Assembly (NCBI GenBank): GCA_039881145.1
Contig: JAYKKI010000015.1
Span: 27,493,501 to 27,557,500 of the forward strand
DNA: 64,000 nucleotides
Direction of reading: 5' to 3'
Source of the DNA: Druceiella hillmani
Lineage: Eukaryota > Arthropoda > Insecta > Lepidoptera > Hepialidae
The notes under the pieces were generated by a model, which worked only from the letters and a program-made list of their open reading frames with translations, ran no database searches and was not told the DNA's origin. Of this stretch, positions 11,483 through 22,836 are shown piece by piece. Position 1 is the first letter of the stretch, and each line of letters begins with the position of its first letter. The position numbers and the translations under genes are program-made.

Positions 11483-12359
11483 TCTAATGAATTAAAATTT
11501 TGTAAATAATATAATAGAAATATTATATACCATTAAATGTTTGTGTCCAAATGTGTGTCTAGTAAAAGTAAAAGTGTGTTAAGTAAAAATGGAACTTGCA
11601 CTATGATGGTTCCATACATACTTATTACGTATATATAAAGGTTATATTATATACTTTTATTAACTGTATATAAATATTGATATTATTTTTCACTATTTAA
11701 ATATATTGCTCATTATAACTTTTACCGGCGCAACGCAAGTGATTGTTTTTAATTGGTATTTTTTAATCTGCCTCGTACAATCGTAAAAATCGCAATTTTA
11801 CATTAGAACATGTAATAAATTACATTATCCTAATTGTTTTTCCAATTTGTGGCATAATTGGTTAAAAGTGGACGACAGTGGACGTCTCCATATCATACAG
11901 ATTTACTAGATATTTCCGATTGTATTTAAAAAAACCACTTCAATTAAATTAGACCTTATAGGGCTCGTGAGACAAAGAGTTTTCATTTCCAAATTTGATG
12001 TATGGGGAGGCCATAAATTACTTGAAAAAAAATAAAAAATATTTTTCTTTTTTGTGTTTCCGTTAATTTAATTACGTCGTTCACGTAATTCAACTTGCCG
12101 AATTGTGTCAATATCCGCTTTGAACTAAAATAATTATGATGCTCTAACATACCTACCGTGAACAGATGAGCATAACGAATTTATAAGGGTTTCTTTTTTG
12201 CCCTTATTCTAAGGAATCTTAAAGGCAGAAAGTATTTTGTTACCCCTTATAGATAAAAATAAACATATTACATATTTAATTACAAAAACATGCAACAATA
12301 GACCTAATTGAAAATCGTCTTCATAATAAATTCAATTGATCTGTAAACAACTCCAATTA
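11483..12359. other. AT-rich spacer, no gene seen
   Basis: The text just after the repeat (to about 11640) may be its decayed end. Nothing else is supportable. Confidence 0.45.
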
Positions 12360-12500
12360 TACCGGACCTCTTTTTCACGTTTTCCCTTCTTCGACGATTC
12401 CGCACTCGGCGGGCGTCAGAGTTCACCCCCTTGCCCGCCTTCGTCTCCCCACTCGCCCGCCTCCCTTCGCCCTCACTCACTATCGCAATTGACAATCTTG
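12360..12500. promoter_or_regulatory. Pyrimidine-strand-biased GC island
   Basis: A C/T-rich plus strand with repeated CCCGCC, CTCCCC and CTCACTC, flanked by an ATTGACAAT string (about 12488) that recurs in another island at about 33919. Candidate regulatory DNA. It is the strand-opposite counterpart in composition of the purine-rich island at 4560-4880. Confidence 0.3.
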
Positions 12501-12659
12501 AATTTCACATTATTTTATCTTTCATATCTACCTGCACGACAAATTCGTACTACACACTGCTTCATATAAGGTTGAAATTCGCGTTTCACATGCGACACCT
12601 ATAAGCCTTTCTCGTATCGAATTGAGTATTGAATTTTTCTCTAGTTTTATAAGAATCCC

Positions 12660-12960
12660 ATTAGAATTATTTCGCTTTCTCACTCGCATGTATGTATGCA
12701 CATAAGTATGGGTGCGCGTCGGCGTCTCGTTTGTACGCGTAAAGTTTCCCGTCTGCTGTCCCTGTCGGCCGTTCGCGAACCCCGGACTATTATAGTCAAG
12801 TTAAAGCATTTCCTTTCATATATTATTTTTTATCTTATTTCCGTCCATTTTCCCCCTTATATTGAAATGAACGCGCCGTCAAAAGACTTTCTTGACACTC
12901 TTTGTCGCGCGTGCAAATTAAATTTCGAGATTGTTTCTCAGCCGCAGGATTTAATATGAT
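12660..12960. promoter_or_regulatory. GC-rich island, candidate regulatory element
   Basis: Balanced to GC-rich text includes GGGTGCGCGTCGGCGTCTCG (about 12710), TGTCGCGCGTGC (about 12903) and GCAAATTAAAT (about 12913), which has a homeodomain-type ATTA core. An 87-codon plus frame (12696-12959) has no recognisable domain, so a short coding exon is possible but not supported. Confidence 0.3.
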
Positions 12961-13208
12961 ATGAAAAGAGATGTAATTAAGTACCTTGGTAATATGATGG
13001 TTGGAATCTCATATCTACTGAATGTATTCTTTTATTTGCGTCGGAATGAATGTCAAAGGAAAAGTATGATACGGCGTCCTTTAGAATTTTAAATTGCTAA
13101 TAAAATCGTTGTCGAATCGAGACTTCACACATTATGTGTAAAGTTTTAAAGCTGTGGTTAATAATAAGAGAAATATTACTTTCATTTTAATACAATAGAA
13201 ATAATTAG

Positions 13209-13213
<5 letters not shown>

Positions 13214-13283
<70 letters not shown>

Positions 13284-13285
13284 AT
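13214..13285. repeat. (TA)n microsatellite
   Basis: A TA array with one G interruption (ATGTATAT, about 13263). The minus-strand frame across it is an artefact. Confidence 0.95.
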
Positions 13286-14361
13286 ATTAAATATATACCA
13301 TTAATATTAATCACTTTTTAGTAATAATAAGTCAAATAACAATTTCAGCAATACGTTTTTGGAAAAGAAAATTGGTAAAATATTTTGGAGTACTTTACAT
13401 AAATACTATAAAAACAATGAAGGCATCTGATATAAATATTCATGTAGGAATTTTGATCATAACCATTGTGAATGAAAATAAAAGTAGTGAACAGGATATG
13501 GAATAAAACTGTTTCGTTTCATTAATTTCAGCGTTGAATCAAGCTACTGTTACCACGTACATATAAACACACACATATTTCTATTTAAATCTCAAAATCA
13601 ATTGAAAACTCACAAATTATTTATTCTATGACTGAAATATTTTTCTCATTTATAAAATTATTAGCAACCAAGATTTTGAAACGACATTTGCAAGTAAAAA
13701 TTAGCTGATGATTTTGATTTAATTGTATTGTTAAATCATAATTAATAGCCTGTTTATAAAACTATAAAGTGTTCAGTCGTCTTTTTTGTTACGCAATTTG
13801 AACCCACGACTGTCGCTTTATAACAACATTGTTGTTATTTATTTCTTAATTAATTAATTTTACGAGTCGAGTATTATTATATATCTAAGTTTCATATGGT
13901 TCATAATTCGTTGCCATCATAAGTATTTATTTATTAACAATATAAAGGGTACAAAATATGATTAAGTATTTCAAATACTTGTTTATTCGCGTTTCGCAAC
14001 TGCTAAATCGATTTTAAGGGCAAAGAATAGTTTTATTATTATTTCAAGAGAATGGAGCTGCTGGCGAAATCAAATTACGTTCTAATATGAGTTAACTTTC
14101 CTTCATATTAAAAATCGAACTGAAAATTCGTTCCTAACATATTTTCCTACGTGTACATATTATTTTCTATATCTCATACACATTTTTGAAACGAACTTTA
14201 GAAATCTGTAGTTATATAACAAAATAGATTCAAAAAAATTAAATTTTTAATTTTGTCACAGCAATTTTAAATTCTGGCAAGATTACTTTTTTTATTTCTT
14301 AGTCTATAATATTTATCTTTTTTTAATGAATGTAACTTACGTATATACCTATATATTTATA
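13286..14361. other. AT-rich spacer, no gene seen
   Basis: Nothing supportable is seen between the microsatellite and the transposon's left end. Confidence 0.5.
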
Positions 14362-16976
14362 GGGCCGAGTTACCTAAGTTGTACCGGTACTTCAATTGTG
14401 CCGCACTTCAATTGTAAACGGTTATGTATTTTTTTGTTTTGTTAACACTGAATACATGTGTTACCAACACTATAAACGCACCGCCATTTTGAGTCCGATG
14501 TCGCTGCAGAGTGTCGTGAGAGTGAAAAATATTTTTTCTAATCATTTATTCTAATTTTTTATGGTGTACGTAACGGAATTCTACGGCAAATATATTTCAG
14601 TATTTTTATTAAAAAGCATGATAGTTAAAGTGTATTTTATGATGAGTTTTGGTCTTTATATTTGAGGATATTTTGACAGCTTAATTGAAAACAAAAATTA
14701 GTGAGTTGCCTAATATGTACCACCACAGTGTTCCTTAAATTGTACCGATCCAATTTAGGAATATAAGAAATTTTATAACAGTATTCTTTAATTTTTTTAA
14801 AGATATCATCAAAAGGAAAATATTATCAAAGGACAAAAAAGATCTTCAAAAAGCATTGAATGCATTCAAGGAAAAGCAAATGGACATAAACGAATGCGTT
14901 CGAACTTTCAACGTACCAAAACCTGTAATTATTTGCCATATGTTAAAGCCTAATAGGTATGTAAACGAGAACGCATTGAAAGGAAGACCAAAGATTTTCA
15001 GTACTGAGTTAGAAAACCAATTCGTGGCTCACATTTTAAACCTGGAACAATACATATTTGGATTAACTATAAAATACTGACAGAAAAATATATATAAAAT
15101 ACTGATGAAATTACTGACAGAAACGGAATTCTACACAATTTTAACGAGAAAACCAAACGAGCGGAAGAAAATGGTTTTATCAGCCGACATAAATGAACAG
15201 GGCCAAAGGATTCAAGCGCGAAAAAGTCATGGAGTTTTTTAATATGTTGGAAAAAATGACTGATACAGAAAAATTAAAAGCAGAAAAAATATACAACATT
15301 GATGGGTCTGGTTTTTCTACTGTGCAGAAAAAACCTCAAAGAATAATTGGTCCAGAGGGTAAAAGAAGAATCGGGATCAAGTATAGAAAGGGTGGTAAAC
15401 ACGATTGTATTGTGCTGTGCAAGCGTTGCCGGACATTTTGTGTCTCCTATGATTATTTTCAAGAGAGTGAGATACACACCTTTACTTGAGCAAGGTACTC
15501 CACCTGGAAGTATTGTTACAAATTCCGAGTCTGGATACATTAATAGCGAGTTATTTGTTAAATTGCTGCGATACTTCATTAATACTGTGAAGCCATCAAT
15601 TGGCAACAAAGTGCTGCTGCTTTTGGATGGCCATACGACGCACTCCAAAAATTTACAAGCTTTGGAATTGACGAGAGAAAATGGAGTGGTTTTACTTAAA
15701 TTGCCGAGTCGCACGATTCACAGATTACAACCGTTAGAGTTGTCGCTTCTGTTGCTAATGCTCAAAGTAGTTTTAGATCGACTGGCATTTGGCCAACGGA
15801 TAGCAAGTTTTTCAAAGATTGTGACTTGGCCAGCCGAAACCTTAACCAACGTTGATAATATTGTAAATTCTGAAAGCTCTCAAAATAACAACACCATTGG
15901 AACGTCTACTCCATCGATAGCATAGCCTGGATCAGGATCTTCTACTCAAGAGGTGTCTTCTGGCCGGTCGAACATATCATAACCAAATACACAAGGAGCG
16001 GTGAATACTTCGTCGGATCTTAAGGTGAGTATATCCACATTATCGCCCATTCCACAGAATAAAAAAAAAACATGCAACGTAAGCCGCAATATTGACTTCT
16101 TGTCCATAAAAACAAGATTTAGAGTTTAAAACGTCCAAAACATCACACTAATACCTCAAAAATTAAAACGCTTACATCGGAATAGAACCAAAATGTAAAA
16201 CAAAAAGAAAACCAATAAAAGAAGACATTACCCAAAAAGATGAAACAAAGATGAACTGTCGAATATGAAAGAGAACAAAAAAGTGAACCAAATAAAGAGA
16301 AGCAACCGAAGAAGGTGAAACGAGAGACTATTAGTTCTTCCGTTAGAGATATCGAGCAAATCGTATTGGATAATGACTCTTTAGATAAAAATGCTCCCTC
16401 TGATAAAGAAAATTACTATGGAGTTTGTAGTGGATACTGCTATGCCAAAAAAGGTCTTAAAGTGGAATGGATACAATGAGTGTGATGCCGAAGGTGGTAT
16501 CACGAATTTTGTAGCAATAATCCTGACATTTGTTCAAAATGCTTAAAAAAGAGAAGAATCGAATGAAATTTTTTTTTTATTTTCACTATTTTTAAATAAG
16601 ATCATGATCATGGATGGTTAGTTGAATGTTGATGTGAACAACGTGGAAAACGGCAAATTTCATTAAATATTTTTCCTGTGTTAGGTTCATGTTACATTTG
16701 TTTTCTATTGCTTTTAATTACGTTTTTAATAGGATTTCATAGTTTAATTAACCGATAATTCAAATATCAGTAAAAAAAATTGTTCTGTTTTAATTTTTAT
16801 TTAATAACTTTATTTGTTGTAGTTCAAAGTATGTGAAGGTCTTTTTGAGAAAGTGAAGGTTTTTTTAATAAAGCCAATTTATTCCGCTACCCACTGTAAA
16901 CAATATTATAGTAACTTTATTACTTGTTGAATCAAGTGAAAATAATCCCTAACTGGTCCAATATAGGCAACTTTAC

Positions 16977-16978
<2 letters not shown>
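14362..16978 (+). mobile_element. Pogo/Tigger-like DNA transposon, decayed but full length
   Basis: The ends form an imperfect terminal inverted repeat of about 28 bp. The left end reads GGGCCGAGTTACCTAAGTTG, and the complement of the right end reads GGGTAAAGTTGCCTATATTG; about 20 of 28 positions agree. The left end is preceded by TA, the target favoured by the Tc1/mariner/pogo superfamily. The right end abuts a long (TA)n array, so the right target copy cannot be defined. Subterminal ACTTCAATTGT repeats near the left end (about 14389 and 14405) may be transposase-binding sites. Inside is a transposase gene with frameshifts, stops and a deletion, so the copy is inactive. Length is about 2.6 kb. 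Confidence 0.85.
14820..16563 (+). pseudogene. Pogo/Tigger-like transposase pseudogene
   Basis: This would encode the element's transposase, a nuclear enzyme that cuts and rejoins transposon ends. Domains appear in order. First is an N-terminal psq/CENP-B-like DNA-binding segment (14830-15078; KDLQKALNAFKEKQMD, KGRPKIFS). Next is the RAKGF...FF linker (about 15197-15245). The DDE/D core follows: first Asp in YNIDGSGFS at 15301, second in LLLLDGHTTH at 15626, and a third position in RLQPLELS at 15737 that is Glu, where this family usually has Asp. A FRSTGIWPTD motif lies at 15772. The C-terminal Cys/His zinc finger is broken (about 16420-16560; CSGYC, then RRWYHEFC and CSKC). Damage: a stop and deletion after 15078, a frameshift near 15365-15380, a deletion of roughly 200 bp plus frameshift between 15745 and 15772, a stop at about 15922, and indels inside the finger. 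Start and exon limits are uncertain. Family call is confident; subfamily is not. Confidence 0.85.
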
Positions 16979-17042
<64 letters not shown>

Positions 17043-17062
17043 GTGTGTGTATGTGTGTATAT

Positions 17063-17130
<68 letters not shown>

Positions 17131-17131
17131 C
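16979..17131. repeat. Long (TA)n/(TG) compound microsatellite
   Basis: About 150 bp of TA repeats with an inner GTGTGTGTATGTGTGTATA stretch (about 17042-17060). It begins at the transposon's right terminus, suggesting expansion from a TA target or insertion beside an existing array. Tyr/Ile frames on both strands are artefacts. Confidence 0.95.
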
Positions 17132-17280
17132 ACTGCTAAAATAATAAGCGTTCTTTTTTGCTTTCACCGTAGTTGGATAAAACAATACGAATTCAAAGAA
17201 ATAGACGGAAAGACTTCGAATTCATTTCTTAAGTATTCCTCCACTCCCCCACTATTTTTGTAAATTTTTAATTTTAACTG

Positions 17281-17307
17281 ACGAATCGAAAATTTCGATT
17301 TGTCAGC
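17281..17307. repeat. Short near-perfect palindrome
   Basis: The sequence runs TGACGAATCGAAA then its near-complement ATTTCGATTTGTCA with essentially no loop. It lies just 3' of the LINE relic (which reads on the minus strand), so it may be part of that element's 3' untranslated region. Confidence 0.7.
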
Positions 17308-17339
17308 CACTTAGAAATGCCGACTCACAGGGTTTATTA

Positions 17340-17665
17340 GTTCTTTACACTGATCCTGATATTGGGCATACCGTATAACTAAGCTGAAGGGCATTCCGGA
17401 TGGTTTTCATATCTAGTCTCGTTCCTGCTATTTTACTAACTATGAAAAACTTTTCTAGGCTATTTCAAACCAGAGTAAGCGAGTATTCTTTGTAGGTAGA
17501 TGGTATATCTTCTTATTTTTACTTTCAACTCTTGAAGTATAGACACATTGATTCCTTTGGTAGTCCAGTGTATCGGTAGCATCCTGCGCGAGCATCACAT
17601 TTCAAATGCTTCGACCTTCTCTCTTTTAGCTATATTTATAGTCCAGGTCTCGATTCTGTACAAAA
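17340..17665 (-). pseudogene. LINE reverse-transcriptase ORF, C-terminal remnant
   Basis: Read on the minus strand from about 17665, the sequence gives FLYRIETWTINIAKREK, then EAFEM, then RRMLPIHWTTKGIN. This is the tail found after the reverse-transcriptase domain of many insect LINEs, whose consensus I recall as LLYGCETWTL...KRLEAFEMWCYRRMLRISWTD. It continues with a weak match to the following linker (RRYTIYLQRILAYSG). Only this 3' part remains; the RT catalytic core and endonuclease are absent, and stop codons interrupt it (for example just after EAFEM). The clade is unresolved. It would have been cytoplasmic/nuclear retrotransposition machinery; this copy is dead. Confidence 0.7.
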
Positions 17666-18821
17666 AATCGAAAATATCAGGGTTCTTGCGAGAGTCACAT
17701 TTAGTCTCGGGAATTCAAATTTACAATATTTATTATCTGATCGATGGAAAAGCATAAAATTTTGCTTTTTATAAGTTAACATTAAAACAGAAAAACTTTA
17801 CAAATTCGTGATCTCGGCAACGAGGTACGCGTTCAACTGAATTGTACGTTTAATAAACATGTAGTGCATAGTTTCTTTAAAAATAATTATGTATTTTTAA
17901 AAATCAAGTTTTATTATGATGAAACCGTGTGATAACAGTTAAAAAAGGGATTTAATAAAATCTGAATCGGGCACTCGAACTGTTTGAAAGTAAATCAAAG
18001 TAGTATATTAATGACATATAATTCCATCGTAAGAATTTTTAAATTATCTTTTTTAATAAAAAAACGGGTTTATCTTTCAAATACATTCTTTAATAGTGCT
18101 AATAAAACATTTCGCAGAGAAATAATTTTTAATAGTCTAGTAGGAATAATTTTATTCTTTTGAGGAAAGTAGGGAAAAATTCAAAGGATGCTACGCGTGC
18201 AAATTAAAATTCAAAACAAATATGTAAATATTTCCACGAACTAAAATGCAGGTATATTAAAAGTGAAACTTACTACAATCTTAAACGGGTCGGAGCTATT
18301 AAATCTATAGTTTGTGTTGGCGGTCTGTCCCTAATCTTTTGCGACCTTTGACGACATGAATACTACTACTGAACCAAGGTTCCATTCGACCGCAGCTCAA
18401 GGACTATTTAACCAAGATTTTAAAGGTAACGGCCAACCTTTGGTTCATTAAATTATTGTATTGGATTCGCGCAACGAATCTACAATTGAGTTGATGAAAT
18501 AAAAATTCGTATCATAAAAGCGATTCATAAAAAAGGAATTAATCATATTTGCCCGAGTTAGCTAAATACAAATTAAAAGTTTTCTATCGTTTCTAAAGAC
18601 CAACAGAGTCGCATCTCACCCCCATCCCTCCTAGAAACGATATAAATAATTTCTCGTATTTTTCGCTTGTTCTTATTTCCTTACAGCAATTTCTGAATTT
18701 TACCTGATATATTATGCCGTTTCTCATCCCTTAGCTGGACTTATCTTATTTACCTATTACTTTTATCAGATGCCAGCCCTTCAAGATATCTATTTACCTA
18801 TTTAATAACATGTCTTCTTTG
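17666..18821. other. Spacer, weakly structured
   Basis: The 5' part may be more of the decayed LINE. A moderately GC-rich patch at about 18300-18480, containing ACCAAGGTTCC and the inverse-like CCTTTGGTTCA, could be an old repeat. Its function is not recognised. Confidence 0.35.
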
Positions 18822-18930
18822 ACTATCTCCTTTTTACAGATGAATTATTTTTTCATTTGTAAACGGCCATGATATTAGGTACATATTTCATTGTCTACAA
18901 TAACGCAAGCTTCTTATTTTCTGTTTGAGA
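18822..18930. repeat. Duplicated 109-bp block, copy 1
   Basis: It shares with 20150-20258 the order TATCTCCTTTTTA-AGATG, ATTATTTTTT, CGGCCATGATATTAGGTAC, and AAGCTTCTTATTTT. Copies are in the same orientation, about 1.33 kb apart, and diverged by roughly a quarter of positions. The sequence between them is not a recognisable retroelement, so LTR status is not supported. Confidence 0.75.
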
Positions 18931-18975
18931 TGGGTAAACAAGAAATTATGAAACTAAAGGTAAATAAAATTTTGT

Positions 18976-19041
18976 ATAATATGTAAATTTACATAATAAA
19001 ACGGTTAATTAAGTCTTTTATTATGTAAATTTATACGTTAT
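18976..19041. repeat. Inverted repeat, 26-bp arms
   Basis: The left arm ends AAATTTACATAATAAAA and the right arm starts TTTTATTATGTAAATTT. The spacer is 14 bp and the outer arms contain a few mismatches. AT-rich hairpin; no known family. Confidence 0.75.
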
Positions 19042-20149
19042 ATAAATTCTAATATTTATTCAAACTGAAAAAAATTCGTTTATTATTATGGATGTCATAG
19101 CAACAAAATTACGTCGTCGCCTATGTATTCCCGGCAATTAAGATATATGAGTGATCCTCAACATTTAAAATATTCTGCATTATTTTTATCATATCATACT
19201 TCTTTATAAAAGGGTTCCTTTTACTGGTTAAAAAAATACGTCAGTAATTTTGTTTGCAACTTAAAGATAACTTAAATAAAAAACATCCAAAAAAGTATTT
19301 GTTTAAAAAGGCAGCAATGTGCTGTAATATTTTATAAATGAAAACAAATGTCTATTTTAGTAAAATTATATTTCAATGAAAGAATTATTATTTAGGAAGT
19401 AAAGTCAAAATGTAATTCCAGAAGGATTGTGATAAGATCGATAAACTTATCATTTTTATGTAAGATATGGCAAGTAACATAATTTGTGAAAGATTAAAAA
19501 TTAGACACGGTGACAAGATGCAAAAATTAGGTAACAAAATGCAAAGATTAGGACTAACGCTGAAAGTGCTAAGCACAAAATGTGTTATCAGATCACTATT
19601 GATAAACAGTAGAACTTTTCAATAATCTAAAAAAAATGTAAACATAGTTGTGAGTTAATCTGTAATTCAAGCTACTTTGTGCAAGTTTGCATGATATTTT
19701 ACCAATTTTGGTAACTGCCTATAAGACAATTGAACATATTTATATCGAATTATCCTCTTCCATAATATCAGTAGTTCTGAATTTATTAAATTGCTGCTCT
19801 ATTAAAGTTATTATTTTGGGTTCTGTTTAGTGGAGAGTTACATTTCAATTAAAACAAAAGTTTGTTTTTATCCCAAATTAATAAAAATAATTAGTTACTT
19901 TGCATTAATGTACGTAACTAACAATTAGTTAAATTACAATCTACTGATATTTGCGTACTTTTATATCATTCGGATAACTGTAAGTCTCGTGAATCTCTAA
20001 TATTGTCTTTCATCGTACTATTGTAAATAAAATGTTGGTGTCAACTGTATTATATTCGATTGACTGGTAGTTTGTTATTATTTATATCTATTCTCTCCTT
20101 TTGGATTTTCGCAGTTTTGTATCAAGACGTTAGAATAGTGGTAAAACTA
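19042..20149. other. AT-rich spacer, no gene seen
   Basis: A small local repeat of GACAAGATGCAAAAATTAGG / AACAAAATGCAAAGATTAGG occurs at about 19510-19552. Nothing else is supportable. Confidence 0.5.
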
Positions 20150-20258
20150 TATGTTATCTCCTTTTTAAAGATGGATTATTTTTTTTATATCTAACCGGCC
20201 ATGATATTAGGTACGTATCTTGTTACATACAATAAATTAAGCTTCTTATTTTGTCTTT
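20150..20258. repeat. Duplicated 109-bp block, copy 2
   Basis: Direct-repeat partner of 18822-18930. The best-preserved shared core is CGGCCATGATATTAGGTAC, which is GC-richer than its surroundings. Confidence 0.75.
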
Positions 20259-20338
20259 TCAAATAATAGTACATGCTGACGGGAACAGATTATAAATCGC
20301 CATTAAGCACAATTTACAGTTTGTGATCTTTTTTTCAG

Positions 20339-20391
20339 TTTCAGCCTTCTAGGGCAATTTCCTGAAATGGGCTTAGGTACGCCGAATCAAT
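20339..20391 (+). CDS. Possible 53-nt internal micro-exon (speculative)
   Basis: The polypyrimidine run and acceptor TGATCTTTTTTTCAG end at 20338. A strong donor GTAAGTTTTT starts at 20392. The 53 nt between are more GC-balanced than the flanks. One phase is open for 17 codons (FSLLGQFPEMGLGTPNQ, from 20340) and includes an in-frame ATG; the other two phases contain stops. I recognise no family. It could be a small coding exon, a noncoding first or alternative exon, or coincidence, since acceptor-donor pairs arise by chance in 64 kb. The flanking 20.2-20.6 kb has no other support. Confidence 0.2.
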
Positions 20392-20589
20392 GTAAGTTTT
20401 TAAAAAGCTAAAAGTGCGAGTGTATTTTTACATGCGAGGTTCTACACGTGGTATGTACTGCGCAGTCATCAAGGGTTTTTATATACGATTTGTTTTCTGC
20501 TAGTATTATGATTAATAGAAATAGTTACATGTTATTCACAGTAAGCGCATGGGTTGAGAGAGCGGCGTGCAATACAAGAAATAGCTTTA

Positions 20590-20592
<3 letters not shown>

Positions 20593-20638
<46 letters not shown>
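20593..20638. repeat. (TA)n microsatellite
   Basis: A simple TA array preceded by AGCTTTAGTGTA. A plus-strand frame runs into it by chance. Confidence 0.95.
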
Positions 20639-20641
<3 letters not shown>

Positions 20642-20859
20642 TGATTTAATAAATAATGCTAAGCACTGAGTTCTGGCATATTCAAATGCCCTTTTATCTT
20701 AAACAGTATTTAAATCGTTTTTAAGAGTATTATCTATTTTAGGGTATATTGTTTTTTTTAATATTCGTAATTGAATGTAAATTAAAATTAAAATCAATAC
20801 AACACGGTTGCAATGTTCTTCCTAACTCCTACATTTTTTTGTCGTAGAAGCTCTGATCA

Positions 20860-21240
20860 ACGCACACATACTCAAACCCATACTGCACGTACACACCGCA
20901 TACCGACACAAAATCGTAAGCGGTGGGTGCGTGAATGTGCACGTGTGTGCGTTTGACGGGCGTCCGTATAACCATGCATATACATGTCGCCGCGCTCGCC
21001 TACCCGCGGGTATGTGTGAGACATTTCGAATACGGAATATTGATCAGTTTACATTATTGGGTGGATGCTTGGCCCGACGGCGTCGTCTCATTACCACCTC
21101 CCTGTTCCCTGCCCGCCCCCGGTCTCACCCCCTTTATCCACTAATTCAGATATGCTGATCGTATATGCGGAATATCGATGATTGGGAGTAGTGTATGTAC
21201 GGCGCAGCATATCGGCTAGTTCGTCCCGGGTGGTGAATGA
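20860..21240. promoter_or_regulatory. GC-rich island, candidate regulatory element
   Basis: The island has a CA/GT-rich and CpG-rich start (about 20865-20960), then GTCGCCGCGCTCGCC (about 20986) and a pyrimidine-rich CCTGCCCGCCCCCGG (about 21108). Two overlapping frames of 69-75 codons are open in different phases, which argues for composition rather than coding. Confidence 0.3.
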
Positions 21241-22647
21241 ATACTTTTCTGCAAATATATATATATTTGCGATATGAATGATGGAAGCTTTTTATAATAG
21301 GAGACGGATAAGGTAAGCCGAGTCATGAACAGGTTATTTTCAATACAAGGAATATTTATGGAGTCAGGAATAGAGTAAAATTATCTACGACGGGAAATTG
21401 TCACGTTTTGTGTAGCGAAATATAGAAAGTGATGAAAGTTTATTTTGTACTATCTTATGGAAAAGTCATCTATTTTGGGATGGTCGGTAAAGCTATGTAA
21501 ACTAAAATATAGCTTTATAATCTGGTTTATATAAGTATTATCCATATGTGTTTAAATTTTACCTATGGAAAAGTCATGAGCTTTGTTTGAAATTTTGAAA
21601 AGTTTTATATTATTGTTTGCTATGACAGATAGAGATAAGAATATTAGAGATAAGAATTTAACTTTATAATATAGTATATATAATTAATTTTTGTTATGTC
21701 TATTGCCCAAATAGAGGATTGACATGTTGAAGCACAAATCAAAATGATTAGAGAAAAGATTATTTTCTGTAAGTAGAAGAAAATTTTTGGGATGTCGAAG
21801 TGGTCTAGTAGGGGTGATGACTAATATAAAAATTCCGAAGAAATATGATACTCGTGATGTTAAAAATTCTGGGACTCTAGAAAATGATTGGGTTCTCAAA
21901 GGGTGAAATAAGTTTGAGATTCTATGGGTTAAAGTAAGACTTCGTAACTCGCTCAAGTCGTAAAAACTCCGATTTTGTCGTACGATTGCACGGGAGGAAG
22001 ATAGAATATTAAGTCACCTTTGTTAATTGTAGGTTTACATAAAATACTATATTCCAGCGATGAATTAACTAATAATTTTTAAATCACATTTTTATCGGTA
22101 ACACGTAAGTCATGTAACGAGAAATTTCTAACTTAAGAGAGACTTGAGGCCGTACAAAAGTCACTTGCTAACACGCTACATCAAACCGATACATAAATGT
22201 AATGATTCTTGAACGACCCCACACCTCTTGAGGGGATAACGAGGAAATCGAGCTACATGTCGAGTGAGTACGTGTTGATGGTGCTTAAACAGACTGCGTT
22301 TTCGTAATTACGTATTTTCGTTGTATGTTATATGGTATTTAAAAGTTGTGATTCTAAAATCGAAAGAGTCCTTCTATTTTCAAAACCATTAACTTTTGGG
22401 ATGCCATTGGAAGGTGAGGGTTCAATATGAATTAAATTTAGAACAAAGATAATTCAAAGATAATTCTGCAAAGATAAGTTAGGTACCTAGTATACGTATT
22501 TTTCATTTGAGAAACTAGCTGTGCTTGCAAATTCGTTCTCGTCGTATTCTGAGTGAGGAAAGTCATTGGGATTTGTTTGTGCTTTTTTTTTCCTTTTCCT
22601 CTCAGAACTCTATGAGCATAAAGTTTACTACTAATAGATGTCGCTGG
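21241..22647. other. AT-rich spacer, no gene seen
   Basis: A 90-codon minus frame (21684-21956) lacks any recognisable domain and is treated as chance. Nothing else is supportable. Confidence 0.45.
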
Positions 22648-22836
22648 TAGCCAAATCGGTACCGCCGGTTCTGATATTAACATGCACAACGAACGTAAAC
22701 TAAAGATTGATGTATCTTTTTTTATTATTGAAACGAAACTAAGCCTAAATGTTAGACCAAACTAATATAAATACATTACTGAAAACCGCATCCAAATCAG
22801 TTTCGCCGGCTCTGAGATTAGCGTGTACAACGACGG
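22648..22836 (+). repeat. Two retroposon-tail fragments (RTE-like)
   Basis: Two related segments occur at about 22648-22695 and 22778-22836. Each reads CCAAATC-GT--CGCCGG-TCTGA-ATTA-C-TG-ACAACG. The layout matches the 3' tail of RTE-class LINEs and their SINEs in insects (an AAATCGGTTCAGCCGTTC-type core). The second copy is preceded by the GAAAACCGCATCC segment typical of that tail. Truncated and inactive; the clade call is from memory. Confidence 0.6.

Noticed and set aside
15274..15714. 146-codon minus-strand frame
   Set aside because: It is the antisense shadow of the transposase pseudogene, whose plus-strand frames contain the recognisable motifs.
16924..17263. Tyr/Ile-rich frames on both strands across the TA array
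   Set aside because: Pure dinucleotide-repeat translation.
18822..20258. Solo LTR pair flanking a small retroelement
   Set aside because: Copies lack TG...CA ends, and no primer-binding site, polypurine tract or coding remnant lies between them.
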